A stretch of DNA of 64,000 nucleotides from Gracilimonas amylolytica (lineage in GTDB: Bacteria > Bacteroidota > Rhodothermia > Balneolales > Balneolaceae), in NCBI RefSeq assembly GCF_002911695.1, contig NZ_PQBS01000034.1, positions 87,971 through 151,970 of the forward strand. Reading direction: 5' to 3'. This document shows, piece by piece, positions 26,001 to 34,743 of this stretch. A model generated the notes under the pieces. It saw only the letters and a program-made list of their open reading frames with translations, had not been told where the DNA came from and made no database searches. Both the position numbers and the translations under genes were made by a program. How positions within the stretch are numbered: the stretch's first letter is position 1; each line of letters starts with the position of its first letter.

Positions 26001-28283
26001 GGTAATAGTTACATCGCCATTAAAGTTTGTTACGAGATTCCCGTAGGGATCGATGGCCTGAACATTGATCTGAAAGGGAACTCCGGCTGTTTGTTCATTC
26101 GGAACCCCTCCGGTAGATGGCAAGGAAATAACAAATTCAGCGGCATCACCCTGTGTAAAATCAACTGTAGCGTTATCCGGTACGGCCGTAGAATTCACTT
26201 CTGCTGTGATAGTGGCTGTTTCACTGGCGTTTAGTGAAGAGGTCAATGAAGCCGTATAGGTTCCATCTCCCTGATCAATAGCATTGAATGAAGTGGTATT
26301 TCCGGTAAAAGTGCCGAAGTCGGTAAACACGTCAACGGTCTCACCACCTGTTAACAGGTTATTGGAAAATTCGTCTCTAAGTTGAACCGTGATCTCCGAG
26401 GTGCTGCTTCCGTTAGCAACAATGGCCGTAGGGTTTGCCGTGATCAAAGTGGTTTGAGGATCAAGATCACCCGGTAAAATGTTGAATTCGTTACTTTCTC
26501 CGGATCGGTTCAAGGCCGTATTTTCAACGCTGATAGTGGCAGGTCCGGCTGTAGTAAGCGCCAGGTTTGTTTCGAGCACACCATCCACAAAAGGATCGGT
26601 TGTGAACCCTGAAACCGGATTGCCATTCAGGTATATTTGGGAGGTTGAACTTACATCAACGGCATCTGTAAAGTCTGTGTACACCTCATTATTACCATTC
26701 AGGGCCCTGATGCGAATGGTAAACGGTTCACCTGCCGTTTGTTCACCGATCTCTGTTTCACTCGGAGTTTCGACCACAAATCGTGCCAGCGAATTGATGC
26801 TGATGATCTCAAATATCTCACTGCTTTGCGCGTAGGTGCCGGCGGCATCCTCTACGGTAAGAGTTGCGTTGCCGATCGCAGCCGCTGCATCTATGATAAT
26901 ATTATCAAAGGTAGCCTGACCAAGGGCATCGGTAGGGGCGGTGAGGGTACTGTTGCCGTCAAGTGGGACACTCGCACTGACTTCCAGATCAACACCCTGT
27001 GTATCCGCAATGTTGCCAAAGGCGTCAACCAGCTGCACTTTTACATCAGCTGGGATTGTTTGTCCCTGAGCCGTATTGACCGGTTGGGTCAGATAACGGA
27101 TACCGGCAGGAATGTTATTATCTATTGTGATCTCATCAGTGATCAGATCATCAAGTCCCGGACTGCTCACTAAAAGGTCGATGGTGTTGGCTACATCCAC
27201 TGACAGATCATTGAATGTGACCACACCGTTGATGGCCGTATTGGTCAAAGTACCTGAGAGTGTGCCTGAACCATTGTTAACAGCAACCGACACTTCCGTT
27301 AAATTATCGGTAGTAACCAGGTTTCCGAAAATATCCTGAAGATGGATCACAAGATCATTACTGAACGTTTCCCCGGCGATCGCATTGGCAGGGGGTTGTG
27401 TGGCAATGACCATCTTATCTGTGGCACGGGGCAAAACCGTGATCGTTTCAGATGGTACAGTAGGGAAACCATTGAATGAGGCTTGTATAGCTGCAGTTCC
27501 TGTTGACTGGGAAGAGAAGATCGCACTTCTTAGATCAACCGATGGTTGCAGGGCACTTACGGATAAGGAGCCTGTAGTGTTTATCAAAGACCAGTCGTTT
27601 GGATTATTTAAAGCGACATTATCGACAAAGTTACCACCCACATCACGGCCGATAGCATATACTGTCAGTTCGTTTCCGGCTGTGAGGTTCTGTGCAGGGA
27701 CGATCTGTCCGGTACCATCCGGCTGAGTTTCAACGGAGATCTCGGCTATTGAACCGGCTACTTTACTGAGGTCCCCATAGTTTACGTTTGGTCCTGTGGT
27801 TCCGGTGTTTGTGATCATGCCCGCATCCGGTATCGAAGTGGTGGAAGGTCTTAGTTGCAAGCCCGTAATTGCAATTCTTCCGGGTCCCTGACCATTACCG
27901 TTCGTAGTACTTGCATTGTCTATGGTAAAAACAGCTTCCTGAGTATTATTGAATCCAGTGAAACTCGCTTCTAACTTAGTATTAGCTGCACCGGTAGGTT
28001 CAATGGTTAAGACAATTTCGTTTGAAGTTAAAGCAGTATTCCATTCATAACCGGCAGGTAAAGTCAATACGATCGTTCCATTATTTGCCAGCTGGCCCGA
28101 AGCCGTTTCACGTATAGTAGGCCCATCGATCGTCGCGTACTGACCGGATGAAAGAAGGTCCACGGATAAATTAGTAGCCCCTGAGGCACGGATCACATCC
28201 TGAGCCTGCAGTAAACCCGTGGCTGCCAGTAAAAGCAGAATAGCCGTAAATGATCGTTTGATTGATTTGGTCATATGCATCAT
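23073..28283 (-). CDS. Giant secreted multi-domain protein with T9SS type A sorting domain
   Basis: A 1736-residue exported protein. A signal peptide (ending LLQAQ, about residue 28) is followed by many Ig-like repeats to about residue 930 with recurring phrases such as PSETEIGEQTAGEPF and DPYGNLVTNF, the style of invasin/filamin-like Big domains. A beta-helix-like region (about 935-1235, ending in repeated LNGES/VNISG turns) comes next. A module typical of T9SS cargo (GWRMISAP, GWNLVGNPFASSLDWD) spans about 1248-1450. The C-terminal sorting domain has YNNYPNPFNPRTTIRF and ends SGVYIYRLSTEGG...KKMTLVK, which directs type IX export and anchoring. Probably a surface adhesin. Starts at Met1, Met2 or Met4 are equally possible. 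The T9SS machinery itself is not in the window. Confidence 0.88.
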   Translation of the reverse strand: MMHMTKSIKRSFTAILLLLAATGLLQAQDVIRASGATNLSVDLLSSGQYATIDGPTIRETASGQLANNGTIVLTLPAGYEWNTALTSNEIVLTIEPTGAANTKLEASFTGFNNTQEAVFTIDNASTTNGNGQGPGRIAITGLQLRPSTTSIPDAGMITNTGTTGPNVNYGDLSKVAGSIAEISVETQPDGTGQIVPAQNLTAGNELTVYAIGRDVGGNFVDNVALNNPNDWSLINTTGSLSVSALQPSVDLRSAIFSSQSTGTAAIQASFNGFPTVPSETITVLPRATDKMVIATQPPANAIAGETFSNDLVIHLQDIFGNLVTTDNLTEVSVAVNNGSGTLSGTLTNTAINGVVTFNDLSVDVANTIDLLVSSPGLDDLITDEITIDNNIPAGIRYLTQPVNTAQGQTIPADVKVQLVDAFGNIADTQGVDLEVSASVPLDGNSTLTAPTDALGQATFDNIIIDAAAAIGNATLTVEDAAGTYAQSSEIFEIISINSLARFVVETPSETEIGEQTAGEPFTIRIRALNGNNEVYTDFTDAVDVSSTSQIYLNGNPVSGFTTDPFVDGVLETNLALTTAGPATISVENTALNRSGESNEFNILPGDLDPQTTLITANPTAIVANGSSTSEITVQLRDEFSNNLLTGGETVDVFTDFGTFTGNTTSFNAIDQGDGTYTASLTSSLNASETATITAEVNSTAVPDNATVDFTQGDAAEFVISLPSTGGVPNEQTAGVPFQINVQAIDPYGNLVTNFNGDVTITSNSNITGGSTATFVNGELTGHPITLTQSNTSATLTVTADDLFNVVTISEEFVVKANAPDANTSVVVANPSVLQNQTGSQSAISVILRDAFGNRVLEQLPVSLQLAQIEENGNSSPDGNPNASLGTLSWNSGLQNYTATLTASNSVELVEITGSFGNAPATEIATTATVDIVNPIIWTANAGGPEGTRTDWTNFENWNPQTVPQDDDYVIIPDVGDLPVLDLNINLGSFEIQSGAALTLFGANAINVSGALIVDGILDIDDNTNLTTQGGFSGSGTFTAGAQTNITIGGDISVNSFLARNEGAEITLNGESPQTISTPNFLAQNLNVQNDVTLDNGADLLDINILDIGSGFTFELQDGAGITLDVTDQITGDGTLLLNDNTFVLRGDASLENIDASEGTVIFGIRLDENFVDYPDIQQQQVSNFSEMQSAVINNTEGVQTFGDIVLSGNLTLQNGPLILSSGNSLIAPNISYVNGNIRMKRNVSASRGWRMISAPLQSDFNDLLDKTVTQGYTGASLGNDPADSLQPNVLWYDTAYEVADEELGTTDNQRWRAPGNATDTPTAGRGYFVYFFGDIAEDPRYNTPLPLTLDIDGTEYPAATGTFNFSEVAYNENSDGWNLVGNPFASSLDWDHSGWTKTNIDNVLYVWDPVSNDYFYWNGVGGGSLDGTKLGNGIIRPFQAFWVKANGENPVLSVDQSARTTGGTFLSKNNKEPEVITLELSSGDFSKPTHITLSPGGRTQKDDRDAIRLLPFETNTYLEFFTTLDDGTQLAINNLARDFGTELEIPLHVGGYENGLPISGSFTIKLHNLEALPEGWSITLHDKDTDQKVDLIEEETYTFNLAQQAGKAQMNTVQNFSLTSSGSRSKTNADLNSRFTLILAPGEDAAGLPDQFELYNNYPNPFNPRTTIRFAVPIEGPVQLDVYDVLGRRVTRLVDQNYQAGFHEVNFDATRLASGVYIYRLSTEGGVLTKKMTLVK

Positions 28284-28459
28284 GATTGCACATAAATATA
28301 ATCAGTATTCCAACTCTGAACAGGTAAATTAATCAATTCTAACTGCCTGAAGATCACATAGATGTTTGAATGTGAAATCCCTAATATTGATTTCAGATTC
28401 ATCCGCAGAAAGTTTAGTTTTAACCGTTGGTTCACAGTACTCACATACACTGATTCGCA

Positions 28460-29161
28460 ATGAAAGGCATAATTCTGGCAGGCGGTACCGGTTCAAGATT
28501 GTACCCACTTACAAAGGTAACGAACAAGCATTTGTTGCCGGTTGGCGACAAACCCATGATCTACCATCCCATTGAAAAACTTACGGATGTTGGAATTGAT
28601 GAGATCCTGATCGTGACGGGTACCGAACATATGGGGGCCGTGGTCAATCTATTAGGATCCGGAAAGGATTTTGGATGTCGGTTCACCTATAAAGTACAGG
28701 ATGAAGCAGGGGGCATTGCACAAGCCCTTGGACTGGCTGAAAATTTTGCCGGTAAGGAACCCGTTTTAGTGATCCTTGGAGATAATATTTTTGAATCATC
28801 GCTGAAGGAAGCTGTCAACGATTACCCGGGCAAGGGAGCACAGATCCTGATTCAGGAAGTACCCGACCCCAAACGGTATGGGGTGGCAGAGTTGGACGGA
28901 GATAGGGTTGTCTCCATTGAGGAAAAACCTAAGGAACCAAGATCAAGTTATGCCGTCACCGGGATCTATTTTTATGATGCCACGGTGTTTGATTGCATCA
29001 AAACTCTGAAGCCGTCGGGAAGAGGTGAACTGGAGATCACTGACGTAAATAATTACTACATCCAAAAAGGAGAAATGAAGAGTTCTATCCTTAAAGGGTG
29101 GTGGACCGATGCCGGTACGCCTGAATCCTACCAAATCGCCAATGAACTGGTAAGGAGCTGA
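28460..29161 (+). CDS. rmlA: Glucose-1-phosphate thymidylyltransferase-like, short form
   Basis: A nucleotidyltransferase that would make dTDP-glucose from dTTP and glucose-1-phosphate, the first step of dTDP-L-rhamnose synthesis. The nucleotide-binding motif GGTGSRLYPLT, KHLLPVGDKPM, and the metal-site aspartate in GDNIFE are present. At 233 residues it lacks the roughly 55 C-terminal residues of E. coli RmlA that form the allosteric dTDP-rhamnose site, so feedback inhibition may differ. It heads the rml operon; rmlD starts 2 bp after its stop. Confidence 0.88.
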   Translation: MKGIILAGGTGSRLYPLTKVTNKHLLPVGDKPMIYHPIEKLTDVGIDEILIVTGTEHMGAVVNLLGSGKDFGCRFTYKVQDEAGGIAQALGLAENFAGKEPVLVILGDNIFESSLKEAVNDYPGKGAQILIQEVPDPKRYGVAELDGDRVVSIEEKPKEPRSSYAVTGIYFYDATVFDCIKTLKPSGRGELEITDVNNYYIQKGEMKSSILKGWWTDAGTPESYQIANELVRS

Positions 29162-29163
29162 TC

Positions 29164-30027
29164 ATGCGAATATTAATCACCGGTGGCAATGGACAGCTGG
29201 GCAGTGAGTGGGTCTATTTTCTTAACAAACAAGGCGTGGAGTTTATAGCTCTTCCTTCCTCTGATCTGGATATTACTGATCATGCGGATGTAAGACGCGT
29301 ACTGAACAACTTACGGCCTGATCTCATCATCAATTGTGCGGCTTATACAAAAGTGGATCAGGCTGAAGATGAAAAGGAGAAAGCCTTTGCCGTCAATGCA
29401 GACGGAGTTAAAAACCTGGCTGATTACTGCGCAGAACACAAGATCAAACTCATCCATTTTTCAACGGATTATGTGTTTGAGGGCAGTCTTGAAGATAAAG
29501 ATCGGCTACCTGAAGGATATCCGGAGGATCACCCCACCAGTCCCATCAATGCCTATGGAGAAAGTAAACTGGCCGGTGAAGTGAGTATTCTTAACTCGGG
29601 ATGTGATCACCTTATCATCCGGGTATCCTGGCTGTGCGGGCGATTTGGAAATAATTTTGTTAAATCTATGATCCGGTTGGGAAAAGAGCGGGATGAGTTG
29701 AACATAGTGAATGATCAGTTCGGAAGTCCGACTTTTGCAGACAATGTGGTTGAAAACACCTGGCATCTGATCGATCAAAACATATCAGGACTTTATCATA
29801 TCACCTCAAGGGGAATGATAACCTGGTATGACCTGGCTCAGGCTATTTTCAAAAAGACCGGAGAGCCGGTTAAAGTAAAGCCCATTTCAAGTTCTGAATA
29901 TCCAACCAAAACCAAACGTCCAGCGTTTTCATTACTTTCCACAAAAAAGATCGCTGCCGTTCCCGGAATAACCTTAACAGACTGGCAGGAAGGGTTGCAC
30001 AAACTGCTGGCAAATATTGATACATGA
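29164..30027 (+). CDS. rmlD: dTDP-4-dehydrorhamnose reductase RmlD
   Basis: Last enzyme of dTDP-L-rhamnose synthesis; reduces the 4-keto group with NAD(P)H. It is an extended SDR of 287 residues with the cofactor motif GGNGQLGSE near the N-terminus, the STDYVFEG strand, and the catalytic YxxxK in AYGESKLAGE. Its last bases overlap the start of rmlC (ATGA at 30024). Confidence 0.95.
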   Translation: MRILITGGNGQLGSEWVYFLNKQGVEFIALPSSDLDITDHADVRRVLNNLRPDLIINCAAYTKVDQAEDEKEKAFAVNADGVKNLADYCAEHKIKLIHFSTDYVFEGSLEDKDRLPEGYPEDHPTSPINAYGESKLAGEVSILNSGCDHLIIRVSWLCGRFGNNFVKSMIRLGKERDELNIVNDQFGSPTFADNVVENTWHLIDQNISGLYHITSRGMITWYDLAQAIFKKTGEPVKVKPISSSEYPTKTKRPAFSLLSTKKIAAVPGITLTDWQEGLHKLLANIDT

Positions 30028-30569
30028 ACATAACAGCTACCAGAATTCCAGATGTAAAGATCATCGAGCCACGGGTTTTTGAAGACGACCGTGGATATTT
30101 TTATGAAGCTTATCGGGAATCCGTTTTGAAGGATGCCGGAATTGATAAACATTTTGTACAGGATAATGTGTCGCGGTCGTACCACAATGCCATTCGCGGC
30201 TTGCATTATCAGATCGAAAACCCTCAAGCCAAACTGGTACAGTGCCTGAGTGGAACCATTCTGGATGTGGCTGTGGATATCCGTAAGGAATCTAAGTCTT
30301 TTGGGAATTATGTGGCCATAAAGCTTTCTGATGTCAGTAAACGCATGCTGTATATTCCTGAGGGATTTGCGCACGGATTTTCGGTACTTTCTGATGAAGC
30401 CATCGTGGCCTACAAATGCTCGGATTACTACAACCGGGAAGGCGAACGCGGTATTCGCTGGGATGACCCGACCATCCGTATCAACTGGGATGTTGACCGC
30501 CCAATACTATCAGAAAAGGACCGAAAATTGCCATTACTTTCATCCGTTAACGAAGAAGATCTTTTTTAG
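30024..30569 (+). CDS. rmlC: dTDP-4-dehydrorhamnose 3,5-epimerase RmlC
   Basis: A cupin-fold epimerase acting on dTDP-4-keto-6-deoxyglucose at C3 and C5. It shows the DDRGYFYE, FVQDNVSRS and RGLHYQ motifs with the catalytic histidine, and GFAHGFSVLSDEA. Length 181 residues is typical. The ATG overlaps the rmlD stop and rmlB begins 2 bp after its stop. Confidence 0.95.
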   Translation: MNITATRIPDVKIIEPRVFEDDRGYFYEAYRESVLKDAGIDKHFVQDNVSRSYHNAIRGLHYQIENPQAKLVQCLSGTILDVAVDIRKESKSFGNYVAIKLSDVSKRMLYIPEGFAHGFSVLSDEAIVAYKCSDYYNREGERGIRWDDPTIRINWDVDRPILSEKDRKLPLLSSVNEEDLF

Positions 30570-30571
30570 AT

Positions 30572-31576
30572 ATGAGGATAATTGTTACCGGTGGAGCCGG
30601 ATTTATTGGATCCAACTTGATCCTGAGGTTGTATGAAAAATACCCGGATTGGGAGATCTTTAATATTGATAAACTGACCTACGCATCCGATCAATCATAC
30701 CTGAAGCCCCTGAAAGACTCAGGTAGGTATTACTTTAAAAAAGTGGATCTGGTAAACCGGAATGAAGTGCACGATGTGATCAAGACATTCAAACCACAGG
30801 GGGTCTTTCACCTTGCGGCTGAATCACACGTGGATAATTCCATAAAGGGTCCTGAGCCGTTTATACAATCCAATATTGTGGGAACATTCAACATCCTGGA
30901 AGAATGCAGGCAGCTTTGGAAGGAGGATGAGGAGAGCTGGAAAAACAATCGGTTCCTGCACGTATCTACGGATGAAGTGTACGGGGAACTGGAAGATGAC
31001 GGCTATTTCACTGAGGCTACACCATATGCCCCGAATTCTCCGTATTCAGCCTCTAAGGCAAGCAGTGATTTTATTGTTCGTTCCTATTATCAGACCTACA
31101 GAATGAATGTGGTGACGACCAATTGTTCAAATAACTACGGCCCACATCAACATGATGAAAAGCTAATACCCGTGGTGATCAGGAATGCCATCGATCACAA
31201 TGAGATTCCGGTGTATGGAAAGGGAGAGAATGTACGCGACTGGCTGTTTGTACACGATCATAACGACGCCCTTGATGTGGCCTTTCATAAAGGAATAGCC
31301 GGAGAGACCTACAATATTGGCGGCAACAATGAATGGAAGAACATCGACCTTGTACGAACGATCTGTGACATTCTGAATGAAGAGATTGGTGAAGGTCCGA
31401 AGGGAGATTACAAGAATCTGATCACCTTTGTAGAAGATCGCCTCGGACACGATTTCCGTTATGCCATTGATGCCTCAAAGGTTAAGAATGAGCTGGGTTG
31501 GGAACCATCTCAGGATTTTAACGGAATGCTTAGGCAGACAATTTTGTGGTACGTAAACAAGTACAAAGCGAACTAA
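30572..31576 (+). CDS. rmlB: dTDP-glucose 4,6-dehydratase RmlB
   Basis: Makes dTDP-4-keto-6-deoxyglucose from dTDP-glucose. An extended SDR of 334 residues: NAD motif GGAGFIGSN, catalytic STDEVYGE and SPYSASKAS (Tyr/Lys), and the sugar-binding NNYGPHQHDEKLIP. It is the last gene of the rml operon, which supplies activated rhamnose for surface polysaccharide or glycoprotein; no glycosyltransferase genes are adjacent. Confidence 0.96.
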   Translation: MRIIVTGGAGFIGSNLILRLYEKYPDWEIFNIDKLTYASDQSYLKPLKDSGRYYFKKVDLVNRNEVHDVIKTFKPQGVFHLAAESHVDNSIKGPEPFIQSNIVGTFNILEECRQLWKEDEESWKNNRFLHVSTDEVYGELEDDGYFTEATPYAPNSPYSASKASSDFIVRSYYQTYRMNVVTTNCSNNYGPHQHDEKLIPVVIRNAIDHNEIPVYGKGENVRDWLFVHDHNDALDVAFHKGIAGETYNIGGNNEWKNIDLVRTICDILNEEIGEGPKGDYKNLITFVEDRLGHDFRYAIDASKVKNELGWEPSQDFNGMLRQTILWYVNKYKAN

Positions 31577-31638
31577 GTAATTCTGATTTTGGAATGTTTG
31601 TCTGATCCAAATATCGGCAGGTATGATTCTTAGAATCT

Positions 31639-31664
31639 CGTTCCAAACGCTATGCGTTGGAGCG
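31639..31664. repeat. Small palindromic repeat between rmlB and the EVE gene
   Basis: CGTTCCAAACGC (31639-31650) pairs imperfectly with GCGTTGGAGCG (31654-31664) around a 3-nt loop. The sequence resembles a short GC-rich palindrome that many environmental genomes carry in intergenic copies; this is the only copy I found here. Confidence 0.4.
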
Positions 31665-31699
31665 CTAATATGTAAATTTATAATTCTAAAGCTAATACA

Positions 31700-32173
31700 A
31701 TGAGCGATAGACAATATTGGTTAATGAAATCGGAACCGGATGATTACAGTATCGATGACCTGAAAAAGGATGGTGAAACTCCCTGGACCGGTGTGCGAAA
31801 CTATGGTGCCCGAAACTTCATGCGCGACGATATGAATGTGGGAGATGGGGTTCTGTTTTATCATTCCAACATCTCAACCCCGGTAATTGTGGGAACCATG
31901 GAAGTTTCGAGTGAACCGTATCCTGATCCGCTTCAGTTTGATCCAAGTTCTAAGTACTTCGATGAAAAAAGTACCGAAAGTGATCCCCGATGGCAGCTGG
32001 TGGATGTGAAATTTACTCAGAAGTTCGAAAACCCGGTTACCCGCGATGCCATGAAAGAGGAAGCTGCATTAGATAACATGGAGCTATTCAGGCTTGGTCG
32101 ATACTCCATCACTCCGGTCACTGAAAGTGAATGGAAGAAGATCCACGAAATGGCCGGCGCCGACCCAAAATAG
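31700..32173 (+). CDS. EVE domain protein
   Basis: A 157-residue single-domain protein of the EVE family (PUA-like fold), thought to bind modified DNA or RNA bases. The family start YWLMKSEPDDYSIDDL and the core TGVRNYGARNFMRDDM, GVLFYHSN are well conserved. A terminator follows directly. It stands alone, not next to restriction or defence genes. Confidence 0.9.
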   Translation: MSDRQYWLMKSEPDDYSIDDLKKDGETPWTGVRNYGARNFMRDDMNVGDGVLFYHSNISTPVIVGTMEVSSEPYPDPLQFDPSSKYFDEKSTESDPRWQLVDVKFTQKFENPVTRDAMKEEAALDNMELFRLGRYSITPVTESEWKKIHEMAGADPK

Positions 32174-32185
32174 ATCAATATTTAG

Positions 32186-32220
32186 ATGCTGAGATCATTA
32201 CCTGATCTCAGCATTTCTTT
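32186..32220 (+). terminator. Intrinsic terminator after the EVE gene
   Basis: ATGCTGAGATCA (32186-32197) pairs perfectly with TGATCTCAGCAT (32203-32214), loop TTACC, followed by a T-rich tail (TTTCTTTCTT). Confidence 0.85.
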
Positions 32221-32328
32221 CTTCTCGCGAGCGTTTCAACCGAACTCATGTTTATAAAGAAGGCTATTCCTAGATGATACGCCTGAAGCGTTATTTAAAT
32301 ATGGATAATAGTGACGGAGTGAATTGAT

Positions 32329-33261
32329 ATGGAGTACAGGGAAAATAAACGTTTTGATAAAGCTATCAGCAGAATTGGGTTTGGTGCCTGGCAACTGGGA
32401 AACAATCTCGATTTTTCTGGTATGACTGAAGAAGAAGGCATCAAGCTTGTTCGTGAAGCTGTGAATAAAGGAGTTACATTTTTTGATACAGCTCCTAATT
32501 ACGGTAACGGAATGAGTGAAAAGATCCTTGGAAAAGCCTTCGAAGGTCTTGATTCGGATATTTTCATTAATACCAAAACCGGTCATGATTGTACAGCAAA
32601 AATAGATTTTTCCCTGGAAAGTATAACGCAGTCTATTTACAAGAGTTTAGATGCGTTAAAACGCGAAACGCTGGATTCAGTTATTCTGCATAACCCTGAC
32701 GGGGAAATTCTGAGGGGAGAGACAGAGCATTACTCTCGTTTGATCTCACTCAAAAAGCAGGGTGTGATTGATGGGTATGGCGTAAGTATAGACACTCCGG
32801 AAGAATTAAGGTGGGTTCCGGACAACAGTGACGTGGATGTCATAGAGATCATGTTCAACATCATTCATCAATCACCTAAGATTTTATTTGATGAAGTCAG
32901 GAAAAGAGACATCCTTTTGATCGTGAAAATACCTTTTGACTCCGGATGGTTGACCGGAAAATATGACAAAAACAGTACGTTTGAAGGAATCAGGTCACGT
33001 TGGAGCAGCGGTGATATTGAGTTAAGATCAGAACTCGTTGACGAAATCAAAGAGATCGTGGGGCAAAATGACCTTGTGCCTTTAGCTTTATCATTTATCC
33101 TATCCTTTGATGCGGTAACAACGGTCATCCCTGGGATCAGAAATAAAGCACAATTAGAATCAAATATTGATGCATTGAATTATAAGCTTGATAAAGAAAC
33201 CAAGTCCCAATTAGAAGATCTATATAACTCCAGAATATCAAAACTTGATATACCCTGGTAA
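32329..33261 (+). CDS. Aldo/keto reductase
   Basis: A 310-residue NADPH-dependent oxidoreductase of the AKR family. The catalytic tetrad can be read as Asp and Tyr in FFDTAPNYGNG, Lys in INTKTGHD and His in VILHNPD. The C-terminal cofactor-binding part has VIPGIRNKAQLESN. It resembles the AKR group with L-glyceraldehyde-3-phosphate or fucose-dehydrogenase-like members, but the substrate cannot be told. It stands alone between the EVE gene and rmuC, and its start is preceded by GGAG. Confidence 0.85.
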   Translation: MEYRENKRFDKAISRIGFGAWQLGNNLDFSGMTEEEGIKLVREAVNKGVTFFDTAPNYGNGMSEKILGKAFEGLDSDIFINTKTGHDCTAKIDFSLESITQSIYKSLDALKRETLDSVILHNPDGEILRGETEHYSRLISLKKQGVIDGYGVSIDTPEELRWVPDNSDVDVIEIMFNIIHQSPKILFDEVRKRDILLIVKIPFDSGWLTGKYDKNSTFEGIRSRWSSGDIELRSELVDEIKEIVGQNDLVPLALSFILSFDAVTTVIPGIRNKAQLESNIDALNYKLDKETKSQLEDLYNSRISKLDIPW

Positions 33262-33373
33262 TTATCTTTCCATCAGGTCGAAAGGAGTAGCACTTACAGT
33301 GACATGATGTGTCACTCATCATTCGTATATTTTCAAAGAATTAAGGAAAAACAGAAATACAAAGAATTATCAA

Positions 33374-34705
33374 ATGGAATATTTATTGGCTTTAGCCGGC
33401 ATTATTATCGGGGGAATTACCGGTTTTGCGATCGCCCACTTTAGATCGAAATCTGAAAGTTCCCGATTGGAGGAACGGAATATCAGCCTGAATGAACAGC
33501 TGGAAGAAATGGAAACTGACTTCAGTGAACTTCAGGCTAAAGGCGAACAGGAGTTAAAGGCTGAGAGAGAAAGAGCAAATGAGCTGGATAAGAAACTCGC
33601 TTCCCGAGAGGCTGATTACAGAAACCTGCAGGAGCGGCTCAACGAACAAAAGAAAGAGCTTGCAGAAATGCAGGAACAACTCACCACACAATTCGAAAAC
33701 CTCGCGAATAGGATATTAGAAGAGAAATCAGAGAAATTCACAAAACAAAATAAAGAACAGATCGATCAGCTGTTGAATCCGCTGGGTGAAAAACTGGAAG
33801 CCTTCAAAAAGAAAGTGGAAGAAACCCATAAAGATGAAGTGGAAGCCCGCGGATCCCTGAAGCAGGAATTGAAGCACTTGATGGAGCTCAATAAGACAAT
33901 GAGTGAGGATGCAAAAAACTTGACCAAAGCTCTGAAAGGGGACAACAAAGCGGTTGGAGATTGGGGTGAGGTGATCCTGGAAAGGATTCTTGAGCGCTCA
34001 GGATTAACCAAAGGTCGTGAGTATGAGACTCAAAAAGGATTTTCGAAAGAAGACGGAATGGGGCACAACAAGCCGGATGTGGTTGTGTATTTACCGGATG
34101 AGAAATATATGGTCATCGATTCCAAGGTATCTTTAAAGGCCTATGAGAAATTCAGTTCGTCTGATGATGAGAAGGAACAGCAGCAGTATCTGAAAGAACA
34201 TGTTAACTCGATCCGTGCTCATGTAAAAGGGTTGAGTGGAAAGAATTACGAGCAGATCCATGGTGCTAAAAGTCCGGATTTTGTATTGCTCTTCATACCG
34301 ATTGAGCCTGCTTTTAGCTCAGCGTTACAGTATGATTCTAACCTGTACTACGAAGCCTTTGATCAGAATATCGTGATTGTAAGTCCTTCAACATTACTGG
34401 CTACCCTGGCAACGATAGATAGTGTATGGAAGCAGGAATATCAGAACAAGAATGCCATGGAGATCGCTAAAAGAGGCGGGGCGTTATACGATAAGTTTGT
34501 GCTGTTTGTAGAGAGTATGGAAGACATTGGGCAGCGTATTCGCCAAACTCAGGATAGCTATGACGAGGCCATGGGTCGACTTTCAACAGGGGCAGGTAAC
34601 CTGGTTCGTCAGGCCGAGATGATCAGAAAATTGGGAGCAAAGACTTCTAAACAGTTACCCGGTTCAATAACAGAAAATGAAGACCTGGATCAGATCGACG
34701 AATAA
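33374..34705 (+). CDS. rmuC: DNA recombination protein RmuC
   Basis: A 443-residue protein with an N-terminal membrane segment (residues 1-22), a long charged coiled coil (about 30-190), and the RmuC nuclease-like domain (about 195-390) showing GDWGEVILERILERSGL, KPDVVVYLPD and IDSKVSLKAYE. In E. coli RmuC limits recombination at inverted repeats. The upstream region has no clear operon partner. Confidence 0.92.
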   Translation: MEYLLALAGIIIGGITGFAIAHFRSKSESSRLEERNISLNEQLEEMETDFSELQAKGEQELKAERERANELDKKLASREADYRNLQERLNEQKKELAEMQEQLTTQFENLANRILEEKSEKFTKQNKEQIDQLLNPLGEKLEAFKKKVEETHKDEVEARGSLKQELKHLMELNKTMSEDAKNLTKALKGDNKAVGDWGEVILERILERSGLTKGREYETQKGFSKEDGMGHNKPDVVVYLPDEKYMVIDSKVSLKAYEKFSSSDDEKEQQQYLKEHVNSIRAHVKGLSGKNYEQIHGAKSPDFVLLFIPIEPAFSSALQYDSNLYYEAFDQNIVIVSPSTLLATLATIDSVWKQEYQNKNAMEIAKRGGALYDKFVLFVESMEDIGQRIRQTQDSYDEAMGRLSTGAGNLVRQAEMIRKLGAKTSKQLPGSITENEDLDQIDE

Positions 34706-34743
34706 AGGTTTTCCGTACCTGATCCGATCATTGAATGAGCTTA

